In this document: positions 14,121 to 22,269 of the stretch, one piece after another
Layout: the number at the start of each line of letters is the position of its first letter
Position numbering within the stretch: the first letter of the stretch is position 1
Source of the DNA: Thermoflexales bacterium
GTDB lineage: Bacteria; Chloroflexota; Anaerolineae; Fen-1058
Length of the DNA stretch: 22,309 bases
Assembly (NCBI GenBank): GCA_016931085.1
Contig: JAFGFO010000477.1
Span: 1 to 22,309, forward strand
Direction of reading: 5' to 3'
Position numbers and translations under genes: made by a program
Notes under the pieces: generated by a model
What the model was told of the DNA's origin: nothing
Databases searched by the model: none
The model's input: the letters and a program-made list of their open reading frames with translations, nothing else

Positions 14121-16640
14121 ATGCCAATTACAAAACTTGCTCCAGACCAACTCACTCGCCGGTGCGATCCGGCCAGTTTTTCTTTCAGCAGCACGGCCGA
14201 GCTGCCGACGGTGCCGGACATCGTCGGCCAGCCGCGCGCGACGCGTGCCATCGAATTCGGCATCGACATCGACAGCCCGGGCTACAACATCTTTGTGCTG
14301 GGGCCCAGCGGCAGCGGCCGCGAAACGGCCATCCGGCGCTTCCTGGATCAAAAGGCTGCCGGCGGGCGCACGCCGGACGACTGGGTTTACGTCAACAATT
14401 TCGTCGACCCCTACAAGCCGCGCGCTATCCAACTGACACCCGGCCTGGGCAAGACCCTGGCCCAAGACGTGCAAGACACGATGCGCCGCGTGCAAACCGA
14501 CCTGCCGAGCGCTTTTGAGACCAAGGATTACCAGGACGCCAGCACGCGCATCCTGCGCGAGTTCGAGCAACTGCGCAACGAGCAGTTCACGGCCATCGAC
14601 CAGCAAGCGCGGCAAAAGAATTTCGCGCTGCTGCAAACGCCGGGCGGCTTGCTCATCGCCCCCATCATCGACGGCGAGGTGGCCAAAGCGGAAGCCCTGG
14701 CCAAGTTGTCACGCAAGAAGCAAAAGCAACTGGAAGCAGACCGGCTGGCGTTGGAGGAGGCGCTGACCGACGCGGTGCGCGTCGTGCGCGAGCATGACAA
14801 GACCACCCGCGCCCGCCTGCAAGAGCTCGACCGCCAGATAGCCGCCTTTACCATCGGGCACTTGATCGACGAGTTGGAGCACAAGTACGCCGCGTGCCCC
14901 GAAGTCGCCGAGTACCTGGAAGAGGTACGCCAGGACATTATCACCCATGTCGAGGCATTCAAAGGTAGTGAGGAGGGCGAGGGCGACGGGGGGCAGGCGC
15001 CTATTGGTCCCGACGGCGCCCAGCCGGAGCTCAGCCTGCGCTACCTGGTCAACGTGCTGGTGGACAACTCGGAGCAAAACGGCGCGCCGGTTGTCATCGA
15101 GCTCAACCCCACCTTTAACAACCTGATGGGGCGCATCGAGCACGACGTGCGTTTTGGCGGCACGGTGACCGATTTCACCATGCTGCGGCCGGGCGCCATC
15201 CACCGCGCCAACGGCGGTTATCTCGTGCTGCGCGCGCGCGACCTGCTCAACGACCGAGACGCTTACGAAGCGCTCAAGCGCGCCCTGGCCAACGAGAAGG
15301 CCATCATCGAGGAACGCGGGGCGCAAGCCGGGCTTATCTCCACCGTGACCCTGGAGCCAGAACCCATCCCGCTGGAGATCAAGGTGGTTTTGCTGGGCAG
15401 CCCGGGCTTGTATTATCTGTTGTACGCCTCGGACGAGGACTTGAGGCAGTTGTTCAAGGTCAAGGCCGATTTCGCGGCCGACATGGAGCGCACGCCCGAC
15501 AACGAGCTGGCCTACGCACTCTTTATCCGCGCCCGCTGCGTAGAGGAAGGCTTGCGCGATTTCGATGCCAGCGGCGTGGCAGCCATCGTCGAGCTGGGCA
15601 GCCGCCACGCCGAGCACCAAGGCAAACTCTCGACCCGCTTTGGCGACGTAGCCGACATCATCCGCGAGGCCAGTTACTGGGCCGGGGAGGCTGGCCACGA
15701 ACTGGTGGCGGGCGAAGACGTCTTGCGCGCCATGGAAGAGTGGCGTTATCGCTCCAACCAGGTGGAGGAGCGGCTGCGCCGCCTGATGCTCGACGGAGAG
15801 CTGATGATCGATACGCAGGGCCAGGTCACCGGCCAGGTCAACGGCCTGACGGTCAACTCGGTGGGTGACTATGACTTTGGCCAGCCGTCGCGCATCACGG
15901 CACGCACCTTTGCCGGCAGCAAGGGGCTGGTGGTCATCGAGCGCGAGGTCAAGATGAGCGGGCGCATCCACGACAAGGGCGTGCTCATCCTGCAAGGCTA
16001 CCTGGGCGGCCAGTACGCCAGCAGCCGGGCGCTGGCGCTGAGCGCCAGCCTGGGCTTTGAGCAACTGTACAACGAGGTCGAGGGCGACAGCGCCTCGTCA
16101 GCCGAATTGTACGCCTTGTTGTCCAGCCTGGCGGACTTGCCGATCAAGCAGGGGATTGCCGTCACCGGCTCGGTCAACCAATGGGGCGACATTCAGCCCA
16201 TTGGCGGCGCACAGTACAAGATCAAGGGCTTTTTCGACCTGTGCGCGGCGCGCGGATTGGACGGCGAGCAGGGCGTGATCATCCCCTACCAGAATGTCTG
16301 CCACCTGATGCTTCCGTCCGACGTGGTGGAGGCAGTGGCGGCCGGGCGCTTTCACGTGTGGGCGGTGCACACCGTCGACGAGGGCATCGAGCTGCTGACC
16401 GGCGTGGCGGCCGGCGTGCGCGGCCCCGACGGCCTTTACCCCCCCGACAGCGTGCACGGCCGCGTCGAGGCCCGCTTGCAGGCCTTGGCTGAGACGGCCG
16501 AGAAGAAGAAAAACGACAAGCCGGCCGAGAACAACCTCCAGGAGCCCGAGCCGGACGAAGAGCCGGTCGAGGAGGTGGACGGCGAGCTGGGCGACGTGCC
16601 ATTGGACGACGAGGGAGGCGATCCTGGAAACAACGTTTGA
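14121..16640 (+). CDS. Lon-like ATP-dependent protease (AAA_32 / LonH type)
   Basis: An 839-residue ATPase-protease of the LonB-like group related to E. coli YcbZ. The P-loop GPSGSGRET (61-69) has Arg in place of the usual Lys; this Arg is common in the AAA_32 family as I recall. A long coiled-coil-like helical insert runs about 150-280. The NGGYLVLRARDLL block serves as the Walker B region. The Lon catalytic domain has the dyad S657 in GDSASS and K700 in QYKIKGF, 43 residues apart as in archaeal LonB. No membrane helices, so it is soluble. The C-terminal 45 residues are acidic and low in complexity. The ATG follows AGGA at about 14110. It is divergent from dnaN. Confidence 0.92.
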   Translation: MPITKLAPDQLTRRCDPASFSFSSTAELPTVPDIVGQPRATRAIEFGIDIDSPGYNIFVLGPSGSGRETAIRRFLDQKAAGGRTPDDWVYVNNFVDPYKPRAIQLTPGLGKTLAQDVQDTMRRVQTDLPSAFETKDYQDASTRILREFEQLRNEQFTAIDQQARQKNFALLQTPGGLLIAPIIDGEVAKAEALAKLSRKKQKQLEADRLALEEALTDAVRVVREHDKTTRARLQELDRQIAAFTIGHLIDELEHKYAACPEVAEYLEEVRQDIITHVEAFKGSEEGEGDGGQAPIGPDGAQPELSLRYLVNVLVDNSEQNGAPVVIELNPTFNNLMGRIEHDVRFGGTVTDFTMLRPGAIHRANGGYLVLRARDLLNDRDAYEALKRALANEKAIIEERGAQAGLISTVTLEPEPIPLEIKVVLLGSPGLYYLLYASDEDLRQLFKVKADFAADMERTPDNELAYALFIRARCVEEGLRDFDASGVAAIVELGSRHAEHQGKLSTRFGDVADIIREASYWAGEAGHELVAGEDVLRAMEEWRYRSNQVEERLRRLMLDGELMIDTQGQVTGQVNGLTVNSVGDYDFGQPSRITARTFAGSKGLVVIEREVKMSGRIHDKGVLILQGYLGGQYASSRALALSASLGFEQLYNEVEGDSASSAELYALLSSLADLPIKQGIAVTGSVNQWGDIQPIGGAQYKIKGFFDLCAARGLDGEQGVIIPYQNVCHLMLPSDVVEAVAAGRFHVWAVHTVDEGIELLTGVAAGVRGPDGLYPPDSVHGRVEARLQALAETAEKKKNDKPAENNLQEPEPDEEPVEEVDGELGDVPLDDEGGDPGNNV

Positions 16641-16647
16641 GCGGGCG

Positions 16648-16749
16648 ATGGCCGATCCAGAGTACCAGGCGCTTAGCCAGGAGATCACCGCGGTCGTCAA
16701 GAGCGTGCGAGTGGGTTGTACGGGCCGCTGCCGTAGGCAGCCTTGTTAG
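16648..16749 (+). CDS. Possible small or remnant ORF (33 codons)
   Basis: The frame reads MADPEYQALSQEITAVVKSV and ends at TAG 16749. The same frame is open upstream into the end of the Lon-like gene, where AGGGAGG (16611-16617) precedes a CTG at 16624; from there it reads LETTFERAMADPEYQ. The N-terminal part looks like a real amphipathic helix, the last ten residues do not. It may be the stub of a gene truncated when repeats entered this gap. No family recognised. Confidence 0.3.
   Translation: MADPEYQALSQEITAVVKSVRVGCTGRCRRQPC
16727..16746 (+). terminator. Weak hairpin after the Lon-like gene
   Basis: GCTGCC-gta-GGCAGC (16727-16741) is followed by CTTGTT. The 6-bp GC-rich stem and partial T-run make it a weak candidate terminator for the Lon-like transcript. 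Confidence 0.35.
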
Positions 16750-16779
16750 CCTGCGCTTGCGCCGTCGCTCCTGTATTAA

Positions 16780-16810
16780 GCCTTCCGAAGTCTTAAAGAC
16801 TTCGGAAGGC
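16780..16810. repeat. Near-perfect 31-bp palindrome, copy 1 of a REP-like repeat
   Basis: Arms of 15 bp (16780-16794 and 16796-16810) with core CTTCCGAAGTCTT and its complement, followed by TGGCC. A second copy with the same core and the same CTGGCC tail is at 22270-22302. Each arm contains a smaller palindrome (CTTCCGAAG). It lies between the Lon-like and recQ genes, 27 bases before the recQ start. Confidence 0.8.
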
Positions 16811-16837
16811 TGGCCCTTGAGATGTACGGAGGATGGT

Positions 16838-19183
16838 ATGCCAGACGACGCGCCATTTTTTAATGATGAGCTGTTGACCACCTTGCGCGACACCTTTGGC
16901 TTTGCCGCTTTCCGGCCGGGGCAAGAACAGGCCCTTGGGGCGATCTTGGCCGGAAAGCACACGCTGGTCGTGATGCCGACCGGCTCCGGCAAGTCGCTCA
17001 TTTACCAACTGGCCGCGCTGCGCCTGCCCGGCGCGACGCTGGTGATTTCGCCGCTGATCGCCTTGATGAAGGACCAGGTAGACAGCCTGGGCGCGCGCGG
17101 CGTGGCGGCCGCCTTCATCAACAGCTCGCTCGACAACCAGCAGCAGCAGCAGCGCCTGGACGCCCTGGCCGCCAGCGAGTTCAAGATCGTCTACGTGGCG
17201 CCCGAGCGGCTGCGCAGCACGGCCTTTGTCACAGCGCTCAAGGCTGCCCGCGTCAGCTTGCTGGCCGTGGACGAGGCGCACTGCCTGTCGCACTGGGGGC
17301 ACGACTTCCGGCCAGACTATTTGTACATCGCCGAAATCCGCTCGGGATTGGGCGAGCTGCCCACGGTCGCCCTGACGGCCACGGCCACGCCCCAGGTGCA
17401 GGACGACATCGTGCGCTTGCTGGGGCTGCCGGACGTCGAGCGCATCGTCACCGGCTTTAACCGTCCCAACCTGACTTTCGAAGTGCGTTACACCTCCGGC
17501 CCGGAGGCCAAGCTGGCCGCGCTGCGCGAGCTGCTGCTGTCGGCCGACGGCGCCGGCATTGTGTACGCCGGCACCCGCCGCAATACCGAAGAAGTGGCCG
17601 AGTTTGCGCGCCGGGTGTGCGGCGTCGAGGCGCTGTATTACCACGCTGGGCTGGAGGCGGAGGCGCGCGCGCGGGCGCAAGACGCCTTTATGGCCGGCGA
17701 CGTGCCGCTGATGGTGGCCACGAACGCCTTCGGCATGGGCGTGGACCGGCCCGACGTGCGCTTCGTGCTGCACTACACTTTGCCCGGCTCGCTGGAAGCC
17801 TATTACCAGGAGGCCGGGCGCGCCGGGCGCGACGAGCTGCCGGCTCGCTGCACGCTGCTGTACGCGCCGCAGGACCAAGCGCTGCAAGAATGGTTCATCG
17901 AAAACGACTCGCCGTCCCCCCAAGAAGTGCGGAGCTTGTATGCGGCGGTCCAGGCGCAAGTCTCTGGCGGCGTCGCTGCCGTCACCTGCGCCGACCTGGC
18001 GCGCGCCACCAGCCTGTACGAGGTCAAAGTGCGCGTTGGATTGGCGCAGCTCGAAGAGGCCGGGGCGCTGCGCCGGCTGGGCGACGCTGGCGCACGGATG
18101 TACGTCACCCTCGACGCGCTGGATCCCACCCGGCTGCGGGCGGTGGCCGGGCGAGCTGAAGCGCGGCGCGCGCACAAGCGCCGCCAGTTGGCCGGCATGG
18201 CCGCCTACGCCGAGATGAACGCCTGCCGCAGGCGCGCCATCCTGGCGCACTTTGGCGACAAGGGCGAGGCCGAGGCGGAGTTGTGCTGCGACAACTGCCT
18301 GGCCCGCGCCCAGGCCGAGGAGGACGAGGCCACGCGGGCTGGCAAGCAGGCCGGCGGGACGGCGGGCGAACTCGATCCCGCCGGACGCGCAGCTCTGGTC
18401 GTGCTCGACACCGTGCGGCGGCTCAAGTGGGGCGTCGGGCGGCGCAAGCTGGCCCAGATTCTCAAAGGATCGCGCTCCAAGGAGATATCTCGCTTCGATT
18501 ATGACAAAAGCATTTATTACGGGCGCTATGCCGAAATGCAATTGAACGAGCTGAGCGGATGGGTGGATCAATTGATCGAAGCGGGCTATCTCAAAGTGGT
18601 CGGCGGGGAACATCCCGTCGTGCGCCTGACGCCGCGCGGCGAGCAGGCCATCAAGACCCGCCAGGCTGTGCCGCTGCGCCTGTCGCGCCCGATCCGGCCC
18701 CAGATCACCGCGCGCAAGCAAGCTGAGCGCCAGGCTGGTGGCACGCTGGCCCTCAGCGGCCAGTTGCTGGCCAGCGGTCTGAGCCCGGCCCAGATTGCCG
18801 CCGTCCCTCAAGCCAGGCCGTCCTCGGCGGCCGGGCGAATCCAGCGCATCGTGCAATTAGGGAACGAGCGCAGCCTGGAGAGATTGCCGGAATTGATCGC
18901 CGCGTTAGGGGATCCTGACGGAAACGTTCGCAGGTTAGCGGCCTCCGCGCTGGGCAAAATCAAGGCTCGCGGCGCCGTCGAGCCGATCATGGCTTTGCTG
19001 GCGCAAGAGACCAAACCACAGGTGCGTCACTATGCCGTGAAAGCATTAGGGCAAATCGGCGATGTGCGGGCGCGCTCTTTACTGGAAAAAATCAGCCAGG
19101 ACGAAGCTGAACGCGACTATACCCGCACGAGCGCCCGTCTTGCGCTTAAGCGATTGCGCGTGCCTGGCCACCGGGCGCATTGA
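16838..19183 (+). CDS. recQ: RecQ-family ATP-dependent DNA helicase with C-terminal HEAT-like repeats
   Basis: A 3'-5' DNA helicase for recombination and fork repair, 781 residues. Motif I is MPTGSGKS (46-53), motif II D145-E-A-H148 within the RecQ signature AVDEAHCLSHWGHDFRPDY, and NAFGMGVDRPDVRFV plus QEAGRAGRD mark the second helicase domain. The RecQ zinc site reads C463, C483, C484, C487; the usual CxxCxxC spacing is changed to CCxxC. A winged-helix RQC domain spans about 515-605. There is no recognisable HRDC domain; instead residues about 674-775 carry two to three HEAT-like repeats (LIAALGDPDGNVRRLAASAL, IMALLAQETKPQVRHYAVKAL). ATG 16838 is chosen for its GGAGGA site at 16828; the open frame further upstream translates the palindromic repeat. 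Confidence 0.93.
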   Translation: MPDDAPFFNDELLTTLRDTFGFAAFRPGQEQALGAILAGKHTLVVMPTGSGKSLIYQLAALRLPGATLVISPLIALMKDQVDSLGARGVAAAFINSSLDNQQQQQRLDALAASEFKIVYVAPERLRSTAFVTALKAARVSLLAVDEAHCLSHWGHDFRPDYLYIAEIRSGLGELPTVALTATATPQVQDDIVRLLGLPDVERIVTGFNRPNLTFEVRYTSGPEAKLAALRELLLSADGAGIVYAGTRRNTEEVAEFARRVCGVEALYYHAGLEAEARARAQDAFMAGDVPLMVATNAFGMGVDRPDVRFVLHYTLPGSLEAYYQEAGRAGRDELPARCTLLYAPQDQALQEWFIENDSPSPQEVRSLYAAVQAQVSGGVAAVTCADLARATSLYEVKVRVGLAQLEEAGALRRLGDAGARMYVTLDALDPTRLRAVAGRAEARRAHKRRQLAGMAAYAEMNACRRRAILAHFGDKGEAEAELCCDNCLARAQAEEDEATRAGKQAGGTAGELDPAGRAALVVLDTVRRLKWGVGRRKLAQILKGSRSKEISRFDYDKSIYYGRYAEMQLNELSGWVDQLIEAGYLKVVGGEHPVVRLTPRGEQAIKTRQAVPLRLSRPIRPQITARKQAERQAGGTLALSGQLLASGLSPAQIAAVPQARPSSAAGRIQRIVQLGNERSLERLPELIAALGDPDGNVRRLAASALGKIKARGAVEPIMALLAQETKPQVRHYAVKALGQIGDVRARSLLEKISQDEAERDYTRTSARLALKRLRVPGHRAH

Positions 19184-19201
19184 TGCGGTTGGTCGCCCCT
19201 A

Positions 19202-19260
19202 TGTCTGCCCCCGAGGGCACCCGATGCCCGCCGACAGACAGGTGGGGGTCCCCCTACACC
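19202..19260. terminator. Nested inverted repeats between convergent recQ and nitronate monooxygenase genes
   Basis: TGTCTG (19202-19207) pairs with CAGACA (19235-19240) around an inner hairpin GGGCA-cccga-TGCCC (19215-19229). A second hairpin follows, GGGGG-t-CCCCC, inside GGTG...CACC (19241-19260). The position between two stop codons facing each other suggests a bidirectional transcription end, but no T-run is present, so a repeat element is equally possible. The remaining bases to 19303 hold nothing further. Confidence 0.4.
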
Positions 19261-19303
19261 TCAATCAGATTGGGACACACTCGAATCAAGTGGGATCTGC
19301 CAA

Positions 19304-20728
19304 CTACTCGCCCAGCAGGTACGCGATCACGTTGGCGGCCGAATAGCTCGTCTGGCCGGGGGCGAGCAGCCGGCCGACGTTGACCAGGTCATCGCCCGTT
19401 GTTATGACCGGCAGCTCGACGTAGCCGTTCTTGCGCACCTGCGGAAAGCCGGCCGTGGCGATCAGGTTGTTGCACAAGCAGCTCCGGCCCACAGTGTCTT
19501 CGGCCTTGCCACCCTTAGCCACATAGTCGTCCACCGGCTCGGCCGGGCAGCGATAGCCCAGCGTCCCATCGGCCTTTTTGTAGATCGTCCTCAAGAAGCC
19601 AAAATCGCAGATGCGCGGCCGCTTTTCGTACTCCTCGGCCTCCGACAGCGTGCCCTCGAGCCGCGCGACCTTGAACGGAAAGCCCGTCGGCGAGATGACG
19701 GCGCTGGTGAGCACGTCTGCCTCACCCAGGACCGCCTTGCGGATCAGGGCCTGCTTGAACTCGACGTCCAGCCCTGACTCGTTACACAAGGCAAAGGCGG
19801 TGCCCACCTGGACCCCAGCCGCCCCGGCCTCCAAGGCCTGCTTCAGCCTCTCAGGGTGGCCGTATTCGCCCGCCAGCCAAAAAGGCCGCCCCAGCAGCTT
19901 GATCTTGTCCAGGTCCACCACGTCTTTCTCGCCATAGACCGGCTCACCCCGCTCGTTGAACCTGGGCGCTCCGCGCGGCGGCGCGTTGTGGCCGCCGGCC
20001 GTCGGGCCTTCGACGATGAAGCCGTCGATCGATCCCTCGCTGCGCTTGATCAGGGCCTGCGCCAGGACCACCGAGGCTATGATGGGCAAAAACTGGGGGC
20101 GCCTGAGCGGCAGCGTTGGGACCTGGTCGGAAAAAATATCCTGCGGGTCGAAGCCGAGCGTGTAGCTATCGTCCTGGCTGGCGCCCACCACGTCCACGCG
20201 ATACTTGACCGCCAGGTGCTTGGCCAGCCGGTCGAGGATGCCGGCGATCTGGGTGGGGATCCCCGCACCCATCAGGACGTAATCCACCCCGGCCAGCATC
20301 GCGCCGTAGAGCGAGGCCATCGTCGGCAGTTGGACCTTTTCCAACAAGTTCATGCCGACCAGGCCGCCGTGGCCTTCCTTGGCCAAAAAGACCTCGACAA
20401 AGTTGGCGGCGACCGTCAACGCGTCCAAGAACTTGGGCGGATGAAGGGTGGGAACGGGGGTGGCCTTGTACGGCTGGTCGCTGGCTTTGCCGCCGGCCAC
20501 GAAATAGCGCTTGAGAATCTCTTGGGCCGTGTCTTGAAAGGGAAAGGCGCTCAGCGCGCGCCGCATGTGCCCACCCACGTCGCCGTCCATCAAGCGACTC
20601 ACCAACACGCGGCTGACGCCTGTGCCGGACACCACGCCCAACTGGCCCAACTGCGACACGGTCCGCGCCAGGCCCCAATGCGAAATGGCGACGCCCATGC
20701 CGCCTTGAATGATGGTCGGGAATGCCAC
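19304..20728 (-). CDS. Nitronate monooxygenase / 2-nitropropane dioxygenase family protein
   Basis: FMN-dependent TIM-barrel enzyme family that oxidises alkyl nitronates or, in related branches, acts as enoyl reductase. The 474-residue protein starts with TIIQGGMGVAIS and has GPTAGGHNAPPRG, with the family's catalytic histidine at H247. The phosphate-binding AGEYGHPERL ... AGAAGVQVGTAF follows. It is longer than typical 320-370-residue members; the extra C-terminal part contains RICDFG, YRCPAEP and RSCLCNN, four cysteines that could bind a metal or cluster, which is inference. The start is GTG at 20728 with TAGGAG about 9 bases upstream. Downstream of the PIN-TRAM gene on the same strand, but a MITE-like palindrome separates them. 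The physiological substrate is unknown. Confidence 0.9.
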   Translation of the reverse strand: MAFPTIIQGGMGVAISHWGLARTVSQLGQLGVVSGTGVSRVLVSRLMDGDVGGHMRRALSAFPFQDTAQEILKRYFVAGGKASDQPYKATPVPTLHPPKFLDALTVAANFVEVFLAKEGHGGLVGMNLLEKVQLPTMASLYGAMLAGVDYVLMGAGIPTQIAGILDRLAKHLAVKYRVDVVGASQDDSYTLGFDPQDIFSDQVPTLPLRRPQFLPIIASVVLAQALIKRSEGSIDGFIVEGPTAGGHNAPPRGAPRFNERGEPVYGEKDVVDLDKIKLLGRPFWLAGEYGHPERLKQALEAGAAGVQVGTAFALCNESGLDVEFKQALIRKAVLGEADVLTSAVISPTGFPFKVARLEGTLSEAEEYEKRPRICDFGFLRTIYKKADGTLGYRCPAEPVDDYVAKGGKAEDTVGRSCLCNNLIATAGFPQVRKNGYVELPVITTGDDLVNVGRLLAPGQTSYSAANVIAYLLGE

Positions 20729-20763
20729 TGCTGTAAACTCCTACTTCAAAAATAATCCACGCC

Positions 20764-20861
20764 CTAGCAGATTGTCGAAGAGACATCTCGCTGAGCCTAC
20801 CTTCCCGAAAGCTGGGAGCTTTCGGGAAGGTGAAAAAGCGTTCTCTCCGACAAACTCCTAG
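20764..20861. mobile_element. MITE-like 90-bp palindromic element bounded by CTAG
   Basis: CTAG at 20764-20767 and 20858-20861 flank 90 bases whose ends are inverted repeats: CAGATTGTCGAAGAGA on the left, and GAGTTTGTCGGAGAGA as the complement of the right end (13 of 16 identical). The centre is a perfect hairpin with 15-bp arms, ACCTTCCCGAAAGCT (20799-20813) and its complement (20817-20831), with loop GGG. The structure fits a non-autonomous element with a CTAG target duplication, a pattern known for IS5-group elements. The right CTAG contains the stop codon of the PIN-TRAM gene. No transposase is encoded. Confidence 0.65.
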
Positions 20862-21907
20862 CCCTCCGGCCTGGCAAAGATCATGCGGCCGGCGGCCGTC
20901 TGCAAAACCTTGGTAACGATCGTGCCCACCACGCGGTTCATGTGGCGCTCGCCGTCTTCGACCACGATCATCGTCCCATCGTCCAGGTAGCCTACTCCCT
21001 GGCCCAACTCTTTGCCCTCCTGGATGATCCTGACCTCCAACGATTCACCCGGCAGCAGGACCACCTTGACGGCATTGGCCAGCTCGTTGACATTGAGCAC
21101 GCGCACGCCCTGCAGCTCGGCCACCCGGTTCAAGTTGTAATCGTTCGTCAAGATCGGGCAGTGCAACTGCTTGCCCAGGGCGACCAGCTTGTCGTCCACC
21201 TCGCGCACACTCCCCGCGTCCATCTCGGTGATTCGAACCGGCGTTTCAGATTCTTTTTGCAGCCGGTTGAGGATTTCCAGGCCACGCCGCCCGCGGGCGC
21301 GCCGCAGCACGTCGGACGAATCGGCAATGTGCTGCAGCTCGTTCAACACGAACTGCGGCACCAGCAAGGTGCCGCTGATAAAGCCGGCCGCGCAAATGTC
21401 GGCGATCCGCCCGTCGATGATGACGCTGGTATCCATCAGCACATAGCGCTGGGCGCCATCCTCCTGATCCACTTCACTCCCCAGCTTGGGGAAACGCTGG
21501 TTGATCATGTGGGCAATGTCGTCCTGGCGCGTGATCACCACCATGATACCCAGGTACGCAAACAGGACAGCCGACACGAGCGGCAGGATCTGGCTAAGTG
21601 GCCGAGGCAACATCGAAAGAGGGAACGACATCAGCAGTGCGACGACCAGCCCCAGGATCAGGCCCAGGATGCCAGCGATCAACTGGGGCGCCGGCAAGCG
21701 GCGAATGTGTTCACGCATCAGCCCGACCGGGCGCGTCGTCAGCCAGGGAGTCAGGATCAGGCCGACCAAGGCTCCCATCAGGCCAAAGGTAGATGCATAC
21801 AGTGGGACCGATTCACCCAACTGGGTGGCCAACTGGGCCCCGCCTTGCGCGCCCAGCAAAGCCAAGACAATCAGCCCGCCTAATCTGAAGAAAAACTCGA
21901 TGCTCAT
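20858..21907 (-). CDS. Membrane-anchored PIN-TRAM domain protein (YacL-like)
   Basis: A 349-residue protein. Four hydrophobic helices lie in residues 5-125. A PIN nuclease-type domain spans about 153-270, with YVLMDTSVIIDGRI (D159 and D165), FVLNELQ and LTNDYNLNRVA giving the acidic metal-binding residues. A C-terminal TRAM domain follows (about 280-340: GESLEVRIIQEGKELGQGVG ... DDGTMIVVEDG), likely for RNA binding. This architecture is the YacL family of Gram-positive bacteria and relatives, whose exact substrate is not settled. ATG 21907 is preceded by AGGAGGG (complement of 21911-21917), so the upstream in-frame start at 21931 is rejected. The stop codon lies in the CTAG of the neighbouring MITE-like element. 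A long leader with inverted repeats precedes it. Confidence 0.92.
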   Translation of the reverse strand: MSIEFFFRLGGLIVLALLGAQGGAQLATQLGESVPLYASTFGLMGALVGLILTPWLTTRPVGLMREHIRRLPAPQLIAGILGLILGLVVALLMSFPLSMLPRPLSQILPLVSAVLFAYLGIMVVITRQDDIAHMINQRFPKLGSEVDQEDGAQRYVLMDTSVIIDGRIADICAAGFISGTLLVPQFVLNELQHIADSSDVLRRARGRRGLEILNRLQKESETPVRITEMDAGSVREVDDKLVALGKQLHCPILTNDYNLNRVAELQGVRVLNVNELANAVKVVLLPGESLEVRIIQEGKELGQGVGYLDDGTMIVVEDGERHMNRVVGTIVTKVLQTAAGRMIFARPEG

Positions 21908-22003
21908 ATACCCTCCTGAATGGTTGTGCACGCGACTGGCGCTCCCCGCTTCCCACTCGCGTAGAGCCAGGGACAGCGAAAAGCGCCCGCGCCAAGGGAC
22001 TGC

Positions 22004-22031
22004 AGTTATACTGAGCCAGCTCAGTATAACT
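22004..22031. promoter_or_regulatory. Perfect 13-bp inverted repeat in the PIN-TRAM leader
   Basis: AGTTATACTGAGC (22004-22016) and its exact complement (22019-22031) are separated by two bases. It lies about 100 bases upstream of the PIN-TRAM start. The symmetry suits a dimeric repressor site, or an RNA hairpin in the 5' leader. No T-run follows on either strand, so a terminator is unlikely. Confidence 0.5.
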
Positions 22032-22136
22032 CACCGCACATTCACCCAGGGGGTTACCCGCTAGCAATGAGGGCAATGCACTTGCAAGCTCAAAACACAA
22101 GATAGAAATAAATACTAGGACAAAAAAGTACATACA

Positions 22137-22168
22137 GATAAAGCCCTGTAAGTGAATGTGGCTTTATC
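22137..22168. promoter_or_regulatory. Inverted repeat overlapping the PIN-TRAM promoter -10 and start
   Basis: GATAAAGCC (22137-22145) and GGCTTTATC (22160-22168) form a 9-bp stem with a 14-base loop. The right arm runs into the -10 box at 22166-22171 and covers the expected transcription start, a typical operator position. Confidence 0.45.
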
Positions 22169-22194
22169 ATAACATCTACACGCTTAAAAGTCAA
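22166..22194 (-). promoter_or_regulatory. Strong predicted sigma70-type promoter of the PIN-TRAM gene
   Basis: On the minus strand TTGACT (plus 22189-22194) and TATGAT (plus 22166-22171) are separated by exactly 17 bases. The start would be near 22159, leaving a leader of about 250 nt. Apart from the leader repeats and this promoter, the 400 bases from 21908 to 22309 hold only the terminal palindrome; a minus-strand frame starting at 22133 is judged spurious. Confidence 0.65.
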
Positions 22195-22269
22195 CTGGCG
22201 GGTGTATACGTGTACCAGACATTAAGGGTCCGTAAATAAATAACTTCCTGCGTCCATCCAGGAGTGGGA

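Noticed and set aside
14709..16064. 451-codon minus-strand open frame opposite the Lon-like gene
   Set aside because: Same reason; the opposite strand carries the Lon motifs and the frame has no start context.
16793..18856. 687-codon minus-strand open frame opposite recQ
   Set aside because: Antisense shadow of a strongly supported helicase gene; composition is His/Gln/Arg/Gly rich with no recognisable domain.
20799..20831. Central hairpin as a Rho-independent terminator for the PIN-TRAM gene
   Set aside because: No T-run follows on the minus strand, and the outer inverted repeats with CTAG ends are better explained by a MITE-like element.
21813..22133. 106-codon minus-strand frame with a hydrophobic start in the PIN-TRAM leader
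   Set aside because: No ribosome binding site, overlaps the start of PIN-TRAM in another frame and becomes Arg-rich; a leader peptide is not excluded but not supported.
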